64,000 bases of DNA, taken from NCBI RefSeq assembly GCF_024172165.1, contig NZ_JAMZEB010000002.1:9832501-9896500 (forward strand). The letters run 5' to 3'. Positions 41,365-52,947 of this stretch are shown here, piece after piece. The notes under the pieces are model-generated. The model searched no databases, was not told the origin of the DNA, and worked only from the letters and a program-made list of their open reading frames with translations. The position numbers were made by a program, and so were the translations under genes. Origin of the DNA: Nonomuraea thailandensis (GTDB taxonomy: Bacteria > Actinomycetota > Actinomycetes > Streptosporangiales > Streptosporangiaceae). The number at the start of each line of letters is the position of its first letter. The first letter of the stretch is position 1.

Positions 41365-43131
41365 ATGAAGGCGGAGGAACGCTGGCAGGCCAGGTTCCGG
41401 GCGTCGCGCATGACGCTGCCGTCCTGGGCGCGCCAGGCCCCGAACCGTGCCATCTACCGCTCCAACGCCACGGGCAAGTGGGAGGTCTACGCCTGGGACC
41501 GCGTGACCGGCGCCACCCGCCAGGTCACCGACCAGCCCAAGGGCACGGCGTACGCCGCGATCGACCCCACCGGCCACTGGATCTACTGGTTCGCCGACAC
41601 GGACGGCGACGAGTACGGCGGCTGGTGGCGCCAGCCGTTCACCGGCGGCGCCGACGAGCCGGTCGCGCCGGACCTGCCGCCGGGCCAGCCCGGCGGCATC
41701 GCGCTGTCCACGACCGGCGTCGCGGCGATCAGCGTGGCCGGCGAGGGCCTGTTTCGCATCCACCTGGTACGCGCGGGCCAGCCGGCCGAGACCCTCTACG
41801 AGCACCCGGAGGCCGCCTGGGTGGCCGCCATGTCCCTCGACGGCTCCCTCATCGCGATCAACCACGGCGAGTACGGCGACTTCCGGCATCCGGCGCTGCG
41901 CGTCGTGCGCCAGAACGGCCACGTCGTCGGCGAGCTGCACGACGGCCCCGGCAAGGGCGTGGTCGGCCTCGCCTTCGCCCCGGTCGCGGGCGACCGCCGC
42001 CTGCTGGCCCTGCACGAGCGCCGCCGGCGGCAGGAGCCCCTGGTCTGGGACCCGGTGACGGGCGAGCAGCGCGAGATCTGGCTGCGCGACGCGGGCGACC
42101 TGGACGCCGAGTGGTACGACGACGGCCGCGGCCTGCTCATCCTGCGCGACGACCGCGCCCGCAGCTTCCTGCACCGCTACGACCTCCGCGGCGGCGGCCT
42201 GACCCTCATCGAGACCCCGCACGGCGTGATCGACGACGCCACTCCCCGGCCCGGCGGCCACGTCGAGTACTCCTGGTCCAGCGCCTCCCGCCCGCCGATC
42301 GTCCGGTCCAGCAACGGCCAGGTCGTGGTCAACCCCATCGGCCCGCCGGCGCCGCCCAGCGTCCCGGTGGAGGACATCGACGTGGAGGGCGAGGGCGGCC
42401 GCATCCACGCGCTGGTCTCCAGGCCCGAGGTCGGCACGGCCCCCCACCCGACGGTCTTCCTGCTGCACGGCGGCCCGACGGCGCACGACCGCGACGCGTT
42501 CTCGCCGACGGTGGCGGCCTGGGTGGACGCCGGGTTCGCGGTGGTGCGGGTCAACTACCGGGGCTCGACCGGCTACGGCTCGGCCTGGCGCGACGCGCTG
42601 CACGGCGACGTGGGGCACATCGAGCTGGCCGACGTGGCGGCCGTACGGCAGTGGGTGGTCGACCACGGCATCGCCGACCCGGACAAGACCGTCCTGGCCG
42701 GCACGGCGTGGGGCGGCTACCTGACGCTGCTCGGCCTCGGCACCCAGCCCGACCTGTGGGCGTGCGGCATCGCCGCGGTGCCGATCGCCTGCCACCAGAC
42801 CTCCTACGAGGACGAGGCGGAGAGCCTGCGTGCCTACCACCGCGCGCTGCTCGGCGGCTCGCCCGAGGAGCAGCCGGAGCGGTACGCGGCCAGCTCCCCC
42901 ATCACCTACGTCGACCAGGTCAAGAGCCCGCTGCTGATCCTCGCGGGCGAGAACGACACCCGCTGCCCGCTGCGCCAGATCGAGAAGTACGTCACCAAGC
43001 TGGAGGAGCAGGGCCGCCACCACGAGGTCTACACCTACGACGCCATCAGGGGCTCGCTCGTGGTCTCCGAGCGGATCGCGCAGACGGCGCTGCAGCTCGA
43101 CTTCGCCCGCAAGCACGTGGGCGCACCGTGA
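41365..43131 (+). CDS. S9 (prolyl oligopeptidase) family protein with inactivated catalytic triad
   Basis: 588 residues: an N-terminal beta-propeller (about 1-330) and a C-terminal alpha/beta-hydrolase domain (TVFLLHGGPTAHDRDAFSPTVAAW, VNYRGSTGYGSAWRDAL). At the nucleophile elbow, where the family has G-x-S-x-G-G-Y, this protein reads GTAWGGY: Ser is Ala. The Asp is kept (AGENDTRCPL). At the catalytic His position, normally D-A-G-H-G, it reads YDAIRGSLVV. Two of three triad residues are therefore lost while the fold is intact, so a binding rather than peptidase role is inferred. The frame has no stops, so it is not a decayed gene. Confidence 0.88.
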   Translation: MKAEERWQARFRASRMTLPSWARQAPNRAIYRSNATGKWEVYAWDRVTGATRQVTDQPKGTAYAAIDPTGHWIYWFADTDGDEYGGWWRQPFTGGADEPVAPDLPPGQPGGIALSTTGVAAISVAGEGLFRIHLVRAGQPAETLYEHPEAAWVAAMSLDGSLIAINHGEYGDFRHPALRVVRQNGHVVGELHDGPGKGVVGLAFAPVAGDRRLLALHERRRRQEPLVWDPVTGEQREIWLRDAGDLDAEWYDDGRGLLILRDDRARSFLHRYDLRGGGLTLIETPHGVIDDATPRPGGHVEYSWSSASRPPIVRSSNGQVVVNPIGPPAPPSVPVEDIDVEGEGGRIHALVSRPEVGTAPHPTVFLLHGGPTAHDRDAFSPTVAAWVDAGFAVVRVNYRGSTGYGSAWRDALHGDVGHIELADVAAVRQWVVDHGIADPDKTVLAGTAWGGYLTLLGLGTQPDLWACGIAAVPIACHQTSYEDEAESLRAYHRALLGGSPEEQPERYAASSPITYVDQVKSPLLILAGENDTRCPLRQIEKYVTKLEEQGRHHEVYTYDAIRGSLVVSERIAQTALQLDFARKHVGAP

Positions 43132-43253
43132 CACTTGTCACGCTCTGCGACCGTTCCTGACTACGGACCTTGACGCTCGGCCAGCCGGGCTGTCATCATC
43201 TCGCCACCCGTAGTCAGCCGGAAAGGCGCACCTTGACCAGCACGACCCCGGGC

Positions 43254-44795
43254 TCAGCGGGCGCGCAGCACCACGATCGCCAGGTCGTCGGCGCTCGGCT
43301 CGGAGGCGAACTCCGCGGCGCCCCTGCGGATGCGCTCCGCCACGGCCCTGGCCGACAATCCCGCGCACTCGGCCAGCAGCTTGGCCAGCCCGCCGTCGTC
43401 GTCGAGCAGCCGCCCGCCGGAGCGCCGCTCGGTCACCCCGTCGGTCACGGCCAGCAGCACGTCGCCGTGGTCGAGATGCACGGTGTCGGCCTCGAAGACG
43501 ACCTCGTGGAAGACCCCCAGCAACGACTGCGGCGTGGTCACCGCCTCGACCTTGCCGCTCGGCCGCAGCCGCAGCGCCTCGGGATGCCCGGCGGAGACGA
43601 GCCGCACCTCCAGCCCGTCGGGCACGGGCGTGATGTCGCCGTGCAGCAGCGTGAGGAACCTCGCCCGCTCGCCCTCCTCCAGGATCGCCTGGTTGAGCCG
43701 GCCGAGCACGGCCGCCACGCCGTAGCCCTCGCGGGCCAGCAGGCGCAGCGTGTGGCGGGCCAGGCCGGTCACGGCGGCGGCCTCGGGGCCGGTGCCGCAG
43801 ACGTCGCCGATGGCGAAGCGCCAGGAGTCGTCGCCGGCCTTGAACAGGTCGTAGAAGTCGCCGCCGACCTCGTTGACCTCGCCGGCGGGCTCGTAGATGA
43901 CGCCGTAGTCGAGGCCCGGCACCTCGGGCTCGTTCGGCGGGAGCAGGCTGCGCTGCAGCGCGCGGTTGGCGGCGGCCTGCTGCGCGTAGAGCCTGGCGTT
44001 GTCCATGGCCAGCGCGGCGCGCCTGCCGATGTCCTCGGCGAACTGGATGACCTCGTCGGGGAAGCGGTCGGGCCGCCCCAGGCACATCATGCCGAGACTG
44101 CGGCCGCGGGCCATCAGCGGCACGGCGAGCACCTGCGACTCGGGCAGGTGGATCATGGAGGTGACGCGGGTGTCGGCGGCGTCGATGTCCATGTCCGCGA
44201 GCTGCTCGCGCAGGCCGTCGATCCTGGCCTCGTCGGCGTGCCAGAGGTAGACCAGCCGCAGCGGCCCGGAGTTGTCGGAGGTGTAGACGGCGCACCAGCT
44301 CGACAGCCGCGGCACCACCACCTGGGCGATGATCGCCGGCACCATGTCGGGGTCGAGCGTGCCCGCTAGCAGGTCACTCGCGTCGGCCAGGAACCCCAGC
44401 CAGTGGGGCCCGCGGCTGCTCTCCTCCAGCCATTCGGCTGCCACCCGGTCCGCGGAGCCAGGTAGCGTGAGCCTTGCCCAATGGACACGGGAATCGCCCG
44501 CAAAGGTGACTCCCCACTCCTCGACGTTGACGGAAGGAGCCTTCGGATCACTTTGGGAGAGGTATCGCTGGCGCAACTCCACCTGGACTGCGTCCCCGAA
44601 ATGCTTCCAAATCACCTCAAAAGGCTCGTCAGCGACCTGCTCGGCCAGATCCGCGGCGACCTGCTCGGCAGTGTGGAGCACGCCGCCGGTGGCCCACGCG
44701 GTCATCACCTCGCGCGTGAACCTCATCGCAGCCGTCACAGCGGTCTCGCCGGGCGCGAACGTCGCAGCCAGCACCGCATGGGGAGAAGCAGTCAT
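43254..44795 (-). CDS. GAF-containing SpoIIE/PP2C-type protein phosphatase
   Basis: 513 residues. The N-terminal region (1-150) is helical and unrecognised. A GAF domain follows (about 155-285; WLGFLADASDLLAGTLDP.. VLAVPLMARGRSLGMMCLGR), then the PP2C SpoIIE domain (about 300-513) with LQRSLLPPNEPEVPG, GEVNEVGGDFYDLF, FAIGDVCGTGPEAA and LLAVTDGVTERR, which supply the metal-binding Asp residues. Such phosphatases dephosphorylate anti-sigma-factor antagonists. ATG 44795 is preferred to an upstream TTG. It is divergent from the poly-HAMP hybrid kinase, suggesting one signalling unit. Confidence 0.9.
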   Translation of the reverse strand: MTASPHAVLAATFAPGETAVTAAMRFTREVMTAWATGGVLHTAEQVAADLAEQVADEPFEVIWKHFGDAVQVELRQRYLSQSDPKAPSVNVEEWGVTFAGDSRVHWARLTLPGSADRVAAEWLEESSRGPHWLGFLADASDLLAGTLDPDMVPAIIAQVVVPRLSSWCAVYTSDNSGPLRLVYLWHADEARIDGLREQLADMDIDAADTRVTSMIHLPESQVLAVPLMARGRSLGMMCLGRPDRFPDEVIQFAEDIGRRAALAMDNARLYAQQAAANRALQRSLLPPNEPEVPGLDYGVIYEPAGEVNEVGGDFYDLFKAGDDSWRFAIGDVCGTGPEAAAVTGLARHTLRLLAREGYGVAAVLGRLNQAILEEGERARFLTLLHGDITPVPDGLEVRLVSAGHPEALRLRPSGKVEAVTTPQSLLGVFHEVVFEADTVHLDHGDVLLAVTDGVTERRSGGRLLDDDGGLAKLLAECAGLSARAVAERIRRGAAEFASEPSADDLAIVVLRAR

Positions 44796-44916
44796 CCCAA
44801 CGTGCCTACCACACTTCCCGCTGACTTGGGGTAAATCCAAGGACAGGACTACGAGCTACTCATCGTGACAGACTTGAATCACTCGCCGTGCGGCAGCGAC
44901 GAGTGAAGGAGGCCCC

Positions 44917-49104
<4,188 letters not shown>

Positions 49105-49107
49105 TCG

Positions 49108-49737
49108 ATGCCGGATCGTGCAAAGATCCTCCTCGTGGATGACCGCGAGGAGAATCTGATCGCCCTCGAAGCCATCCTCAGCTCGCTCGACCTGGTGCCC
49201 GTGCGCGCCAGGTCGGGTGAGGAGGCGCTCAAGGCGCTGCTCAACACCGAGTTCGCGCTCATCCTGCTCGACGTGCGGATGCCGGGCATGGATGGCTTCG
49301 AGACCGCCGCGCACATCAAGCGGCGGGAGCGCACCCGTAACATCCCGATCATCTTCTTGACCGTGGTGGACAGCGCTCCCGACTACGCCTTCCGTGGTTA
49401 CGCGGCGGGCGCGGTGGACTATTTGACCAAGCCGTTCGACCCGTGGGTGCTGCGGGCGAAGGTCTCGGTGTTCGCCGAGCTGTACAACATGAACAAGCGC
49501 CTGGCGGAGCAGGGGTCGCTGCTCCGCGACCGCCTCAGCGGCGAACTGCCGCCGGGAGCGGGCGACCACGCGTCCGTGCTGCCCGAGCTGTCGCGGCGGC
49601 TGACGGCGGTGGAGGACGAGCTGGCCCGGGTCAGGGAGCTGGCCCGCAAGTCGCAGGACCCGGCGCTGACCGTGCCGCTGACCGACCTGACCGATCGCCT
49701 GAGTCACCTGCGCGCCGGTTTCGACGCGCTCTCCTGA
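49108..49737 (+). CDS. Response regulator, receiver plus C-terminal helical segment
   Basis: 209 residues. The receiver (5-125) has ILLVDDREENL (acidic pair), phosphoacceptor Asp55 in ILLDVRMPGMDGFE, Thr in IFLTVVD and Lys in YLTKPFDP. The C-terminus (140-205) is a charged helical region (LSRRLTAVEDELARVRELARK) and not a DNA-binding domain. It begins 3 bp after the hybrid kinase and is its likely phosphotransfer partner. The output may be through protein contacts, plausibly with the nearby SpoIIE phosphatase; this link is inference. Confidence 0.9.
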   Translation: MPDRAKILLVDDREENLIALEAILSSLDLVPVRARSGEEALKALLNTEFALILLDVRMPGMDGFETAAHIKRRERTRNIPIIFLTVVDSAPDYAFRGYAAGAVDYLTKPFDPWVLRAKVSVFAELYNMNKRLAEQGSLLRDRLSGELPPGAGDHASVLPELSRRLTAVEDELARVRELARKSQDPALTVPLTDLTDRLSHLRAGFDALS

Positions 49738-49780
49738 TCTCCGCGCACCACCCCCGGGACCGATGTCCGCCCGGGGGTGT

Positions 49781-50416
49781 TCACGCGGCCGCGCGCCTGC
49801 CGCCCGCGGAGGCCATGCCGAGCCAGGTGTGCGGGTTGCCCTCCCAGCACCAGCCGAGCTTGGGCGCGTTCCGGCTGATCCAGAGGGCGGGCACCCGGCG
49901 GTCGCCGCAGCGGGAGCCGCCGAGGGAGAAGCACTTGTTCTTGGCCAGGAGCTGCGGGAAGTGCGTGATCAGGGCGATGCCCTCCTCGATGGTGAGCAGG
50001 GTGCGGCCCCGGGCCGCGATGACGTTCATCGCGGCGCTGGGGACGGCGCCACAGAACTCCTCGCCGCGCTCGACGTCGAACAGCAGGTAGACCTGCTCGA
50101 CCTCCGAGACGGCGACGAATCGTTCCAGTGCGCCCGGCTCGAAGGAGTGATCGACGAAGCCGGGCTTGCGCCTGCCGTGCACCGTGGTCAGCGGCATGGT
50201 CTGCTCGATCGGCGCGATCTCGCGGGACAACACGAGCACGAACGGCACCCGGCCGCCTTCCGGGTCGCACGTCGTACCCCCGTGGCGGACGGCCAGCTCG
50301 CGCAGCGGCGCCAGCGTCGCGGGGCCGAGCCCGGCCATGGCGGGATAGCCGAGGTCGATCAGGGTGCGGACCTGCCGGTCGAACTCGGCGCCCGGCTCGA
50401 AGGGGGTCTGCGTCAA
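49781..50416 (-). CDS. DUF5701-like protein
   Basis: 211 residues: FDRQVRTLIDLGYPAMAGL, RVPFVLVLSREIAP, EEFCGAVPSAA, RTLLTIEEGIALITHFPQLLAKNKCF, GGSRCGDRRVPALWISRNAPKLGWCWEGNPHTWLG. I recognise these as the conserved blocks of an actinobacterial family I recall as DUF5701, function unknown. The start is TTG 50416, which overlaps the stop of the upstream acetyltransferase remnant as TTGA, with GGAGAAGAG upstream. The coupling suggests the two were once an operon. Confidence 0.82.
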   Translation of the reverse strand: MTQTPFEPGAEFDRQVRTLIDLGYPAMAGLGPATLAPLRELAVRHGGTTCDPEGGRVPFVLVLSREIAPIEQTMPLTTVHGRRKPGFVDHSFEPGALERFVAVSEVEQVYLLFDVERGEEFCGAVPSAAMNVIAARGRTLLTIEEGIALITHFPQLLAKNKCFSLGGSRCGDRRVPALWISRNAPKLGWCWEGNPHTWLGMASAGGRRAAA

Positions 50417-50633
50417 GGGCTCTTCTCCAGTTCGTGTTCAGCGGCGATACGGGCGATGCCGGCCGGGGTGCCGGCCATGATGGTGCGGGCGTGCTCGGTC
50501 ACCGGCTCGACGGGCCGGTCCCACCAGGCGAGTACCCGCCCAGCTCGATGGTGGGCGAGGTGACCGGCGGCTTGAGGAAGACCACCCGCTCGTGGGCGGG
50601 CAGCGGGTGCCCGGTCGTCGGGTCGGGAATCAG
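50413..50633 (-). pseudogene. CatB-related O-acetyltransferase remnant with large internal deletion
   Basis: From 50633 the minus strand reads LIPDPTTGHPLPAHERVVFLKP and then PVTSPTIELGGYSP, the N-terminal start of CatB/Vat hexapeptide acetyltransferases (FLKPxVxSPxIxxGxYSY). Near 50530 the homology jumps to another frame, RVLAWWDRPVEPVTEHARTI then MAGTPAGIARIA, the C-terminal end of the same family. About 130 central residues, all the hexapeptide repeats and the catalytic His are missing, and no good start codon is present. It is therefore a deletion relic. Confidence 0.7.
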
Positions 50634-50670
50634 CGGAGAAAGCCCTTCTGCGAGAAGTCACGCCTTCGTG

Positions 50671-50689
50671 AGGCGAGCGGGGCTCGCTT
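50671..50689. terminator. GC-rich hairpin downstream of sigma factor gene
   Basis: GCGAGC (50673-50678) and GCTCGC (50682-50687) with a 3-nt loop, lengthened by an A-T and a G-T pair. It lies about 65 bp past the sigma-70 gene stop on the minus strand, between it and the acetyltransferase relic. Confidence 0.4.
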
Positions 50690-50751
50690 GCGTGAGACGT
50701 TGGGTGAGCAGGGCGCGCTTCCACTAGATGTACTTGGTCATGATCCAGGCG

Positions 50752-51711
50752 TCAGGCGAGCAGGTCGGCCAGGGCGCGGGAGCAGGCGGGCCGGCGCAGC
50801 TTCTGCATGCCCTTGGCCTCGATCTGGCGGATGCGCTCCCGGGTGACGCCGAACGTGCGGCCGATCTCGTCCAGGGTGCGCGGCGTGTCATCGGCCAGGC
50901 CGTACCGCTGGATGAGGACGGCGGCCTCTCGCTCGGTCAGCGTCGCCAGTGCCGCCCGCACGTCCCGGCGGAGACAGGAGGCGGCGACCTCGGCTGCGGG
51001 GCCGGGCGCGTCGTCGGCGAGCAGGTCGCCCAGCTCGGCGCTGTCGTCACCGAGCGGGGTGTGCAGCGAGACCGGCACGCGGTCGTGCCGCAGCAACTGC
51101 TCGACCTTCTCCGGCGTCAGCCCGAGCTCGGCCGCCAGCTCCCTCGCGGTGGCCTCGCGACCCAGCTCCCGCAGCATCGTGGCGCGGGCGCGGACGACCC
51201 GGTTGAGGTCCTCGACCACGTGCGCGGGCAGGCGGATCGTCCGGCTCTGGTCGGCCAGCGCACGCCCGATCGCCTGCTTGATCCACCAGGTGGCGTAGGT
51301 GGAGAACTTCAACCCGAGCCGGTGGTCGAACTTCTCCACCGCCCGCATCAGCCCCAGGTTGCCCTCCTGGATCAGGTCCAGCAGCGGCAGGCCGTGCCCG
51401 GCCCTGCGCTTGGCGATGGAGACGACCAGCCGCAGGTTGGCCTCGATCATCTGGTCCCTGGCCAGGCGCCCATCGGCAGCGATCCACTCCAGGTCGGCGC
51501 GCTCCTGCGCGGACAGGTCGGCGCGCTCCTGCGCGGACAGATCGGCGCGGCCCTGCGCGGACAGATCGTCCTCGCGGTCGAGGCGCTCCTGGGCGAGCAG
51601 CCCGGCTTCGACGCGCTCGCCGAGCGCCACTTCCTGCCTGGCGTCCAGCAACCGGATCCGGCCGATCTGCTTGAGGTAGCCCTCGACGGAATCAGTGGTG
51701 GTGACTGACAT
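50752..51711 (-). CDS. Group 2 sigma-70 factor (HrdB/SigB-like)
   Basis: 319 residues. Region 1.2 is DSVEGYLKQIGRIRLLDARQEVALGERVEAG. Region 2 is MIEANLRLVVSIAKRRAGHGLPLLDLIQEGNLGLMRAVEKFDHRLGLKFSTYATWWIKQAI, region 3 is TIRLPAHVVEDLNRV and region 4 is LDEIGRTFGVTRERIRQIEAKGMQKLR. It lacks the long region 1.1 of the housekeeping factor, so it is an alternative factor with housekeeping-like promoter specificity. Residues of about 50-74 are a threefold repeat of ADLSAQER between regions 1.2 and 2.1. GGAGG 6 nt upstream supports ATG 51711. Confidence 0.93.
   Translation of the reverse strand: MSVTTTDSVEGYLKQIGRIRLLDARQEVALGERVEAGLLAQERLDREDDLSAQGRADLSAQERADLSAQERADLEWIAADGRLARDQMIEANLRLVVSIAKRRAGHGLPLLDLIQEGNLGLMRAVEKFDHRLGLKFSTYATWWIKQAIGRALADQSRTIRLPAHVVEDLNRVVRARATMLRELGREATARELAAELGLTPEKVEQLLRHDRVPVSLHTPLGDDSAELGDLLADDAPGPAAEVAASCLRRDVRAALATLTEREAAVLIQRYGLADDTPRTLDEIGRTFGVTRERIRQIEAKGMQKLRRPACSRALADLLA
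51491..51562 (-). repeat. Three in-frame 24-bp repeats in a sigma factor gene
   Basis: Units at 51491-51514, 51515-51538 and 51539-51562 encode the 8-residue motif ADLSAQER (first copy with a Gly for Glu). The reading frame is kept and the insertion falls between sigma regions 1.2 and 2.1. Confidence 0.9.
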
Positions 51712-51779
51712 GGGGACCTCCCGGGGGTTGTTGCGGGGTCGGGGTCAGTGCGCGGCAAGCCGCGTCAGTAGGCGGCGTC

Positions 51780-51947
51780 TCAGTACGCAGCGCGCCGGGG
51801 AGCGGCGCTCCGCGTGACGTGGGGCTGCGCCACGGGCTTCAGCCCGCGAGCCGGTACGGCGGAGGTGCGCGGCGAGCTCGGGCGGCCGGAACGAGCGGTC
51901 GCGGCGGTGATGGAGGCGGGCAGTTTGATCTGGAACGTCTCTCGCAT
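51780..51947 (-). CDS. Possible 55-residue basic protein
   Basis: A short frame starts at ATG 51947 with GAAGGGG 6 nt upstream and ends at TGA 51780-51782. It encodes MRETFQIKLPASITAATARS followed by an Arg/Pro/Ala/Ser-rich tail to RRAAY. No homology is recognised. The ribosome site is good, but the composition could arise by chance in GC-rich DNA. It lies between the sigma gene and the TetR gene, divergent from TetR with a shared AT-rich promoter region. Confidence 0.35.
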   Translation of the reverse strand: MRETFQIKLPASITAATARSGRPSSPRTSAVPARGLKPVAQPHVTRSAAPRRAAY

Positions 51948-51961
51948 GCGAGCCCCTTCAG

Positions 51962-52005
51962 GTCCTAAACTTGTGACAGTCCTAAGATTATGACCAGACT
52001 AGATA
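51962..52005. promoter_or_regulatory. AT-rich TetR promoter region with two GTCCTAA direct repeats
   Basis: GTCCTAA occurs at 51962-51968 and 51979-51985, 17 bp apart, flanking TTGTGACA. TAGATA at 52000-52005 lies about 18 nt before the TetR start and is a plausible -10. This is the most AT-rich stretch of the neighbourhood and a natural site for TetR autoregulation. Confidence 0.4.
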
Positions 52006-52023
52006 CGAGTCAAGAGGAAATTT

Positions 52024-52656
52024 ATGTCCGACACAAAAATCCTCGGCCTCCGGGAGCAGAAGAAGCGGGAGACCCGTCAGGAGATCTCCGACCAGGCCAC
52101 CCGGCTGTTCATCCGGCGGGGCTTCGAGCAGACGACGATCGCCGAGATCGCCGAGGCCGCGCGGGTGGCCAAGAAGACCGTCACGAACTACTTCCCCCGC
52201 AAGGAGGACCTCGCCTTCGACCACCACGAGCAGTTCGTGGCCGCGCTGGCGGGGATCGTGGCGGGCAGGCGGCCGGGAGAGTCGGCGCTCGCCGCGCTCA
52301 GGAGGGTCTTCCTGGAGGCGGCCGAGCGGCACGATCCCCTGCTTGGGTTCACCCGCGACGGGTTCGGGCGGATGATCACGGAGTCGCCGACGCTGGTGGG
52401 CCGCCTGCGCGAGTTACTGGAGCAGCGGGAGGAGGCCCTGGCGCGGGAGCTGGCCACGGAGACGGGTGATCGGGGACCGGTGCCCCGGGTGGTGGCGGCT
52501 CAGCTCGCCGCGCCCTACCGGGTGCTGCTCGGCCAGATCATGGAGCTCACCCTGGAGGGGGTGGATGATGCGCGGATCGCCGAGATCGTGGCGGCGGCCG
52601 CGCGCGAGGTGTTCAGGCTCATGGAGCCATCGCTCGGAAGCTATGCGGTGCGCTGA
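52024..52656 (+). CDS. TetR-family transcriptional regulator
   Basis: 210 residues. The HTH (about 12-58) reads RETRQEISDQATRLFIRRGFEQTTIAEIAEAARVAKKTVTNYFPRKEDLAF, a textbook TetR DNA-binding domain. The C-terminal ligand domain (about 80-200) is helical with no recognisable effector signature. AAGAGGAAA lies just before ATG 52024. The divergent side has only a possible 55-residue frame and the sigma factor, so its regulon is not obvious. It converges on the NYN gene across a repeat-bearing gap. Confidence 0.9.
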   Translation: MSDTKILGLREQKKRETRQEISDQATRLFIRRGFEQTTIAEIAEAARVAKKTVTNYFPRKEDLAFDHHEQFVAALAGIVAGRRPGESALAALRRVFLEAAERHDPLLGFTRDGFGRMITESPTLVGRLRELLEQREEALARELATETGDRGPVPRVVAAQLAAPYRVLLGQIMELTLEGVDDARIAEIVAAAAREVFRLMEPSLGSYAVR

Positions 52657-52821
52657 GGCCAAGACCTGCGAGGCGCGATGGAACCCCGGTCGGCCCGCTG
52701 AGGTCGAGAGCTGGAATGCGCTGCGGTCGGGACCAGCACCTGTACTGGGGGGAGCCGCGCCTGTCCTGGGGACCTGCGGATGCACTGAGCCGGAATTGCG
52801 CCTGTGCCAGGGTCGCGGGCC

Positions 52822-52881
52822 GGGGATGCGCTGGGCCGGGGATGCGCTGGGCCGGGGATGCGCTGCAGTGGGGATGCGCTG
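52822..52881. repeat. Four 16-bp tandem repeats in a convergent intergenic gap
   Basis: GGGGATGCGCTG begins at 52822, 52838, 52854 and 52870, exactly 16 bp apart; the unit is GGGGATGCGCTGGGCC. Related fragments (GGATGCACTG near 52772, ATGCGCTGCGG near 52717) suggest an older, wider array. It lies between the TetR stop (52656) and the NYN gene stop (52948). Confidence 0.85.
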
Positions 52882-52947
52882 GCGTTGGGACCTGGGGTGG
52901 GGTGGGAACTAGCCCAGCGTGCTCGGAGGTGCGCTGGGGGCGGGGCG

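Noticed and set aside
49443..50727. Plus-strand frames opposite DUF5701 and the acetyltransferase relic
   Set aside because: No start with ribosome site and no homology; the minus strand explains the region.
52822..52881. CRISPR array
   Set aside because: The 16-bp units are contiguous with no spacers, and no cas genes are present.
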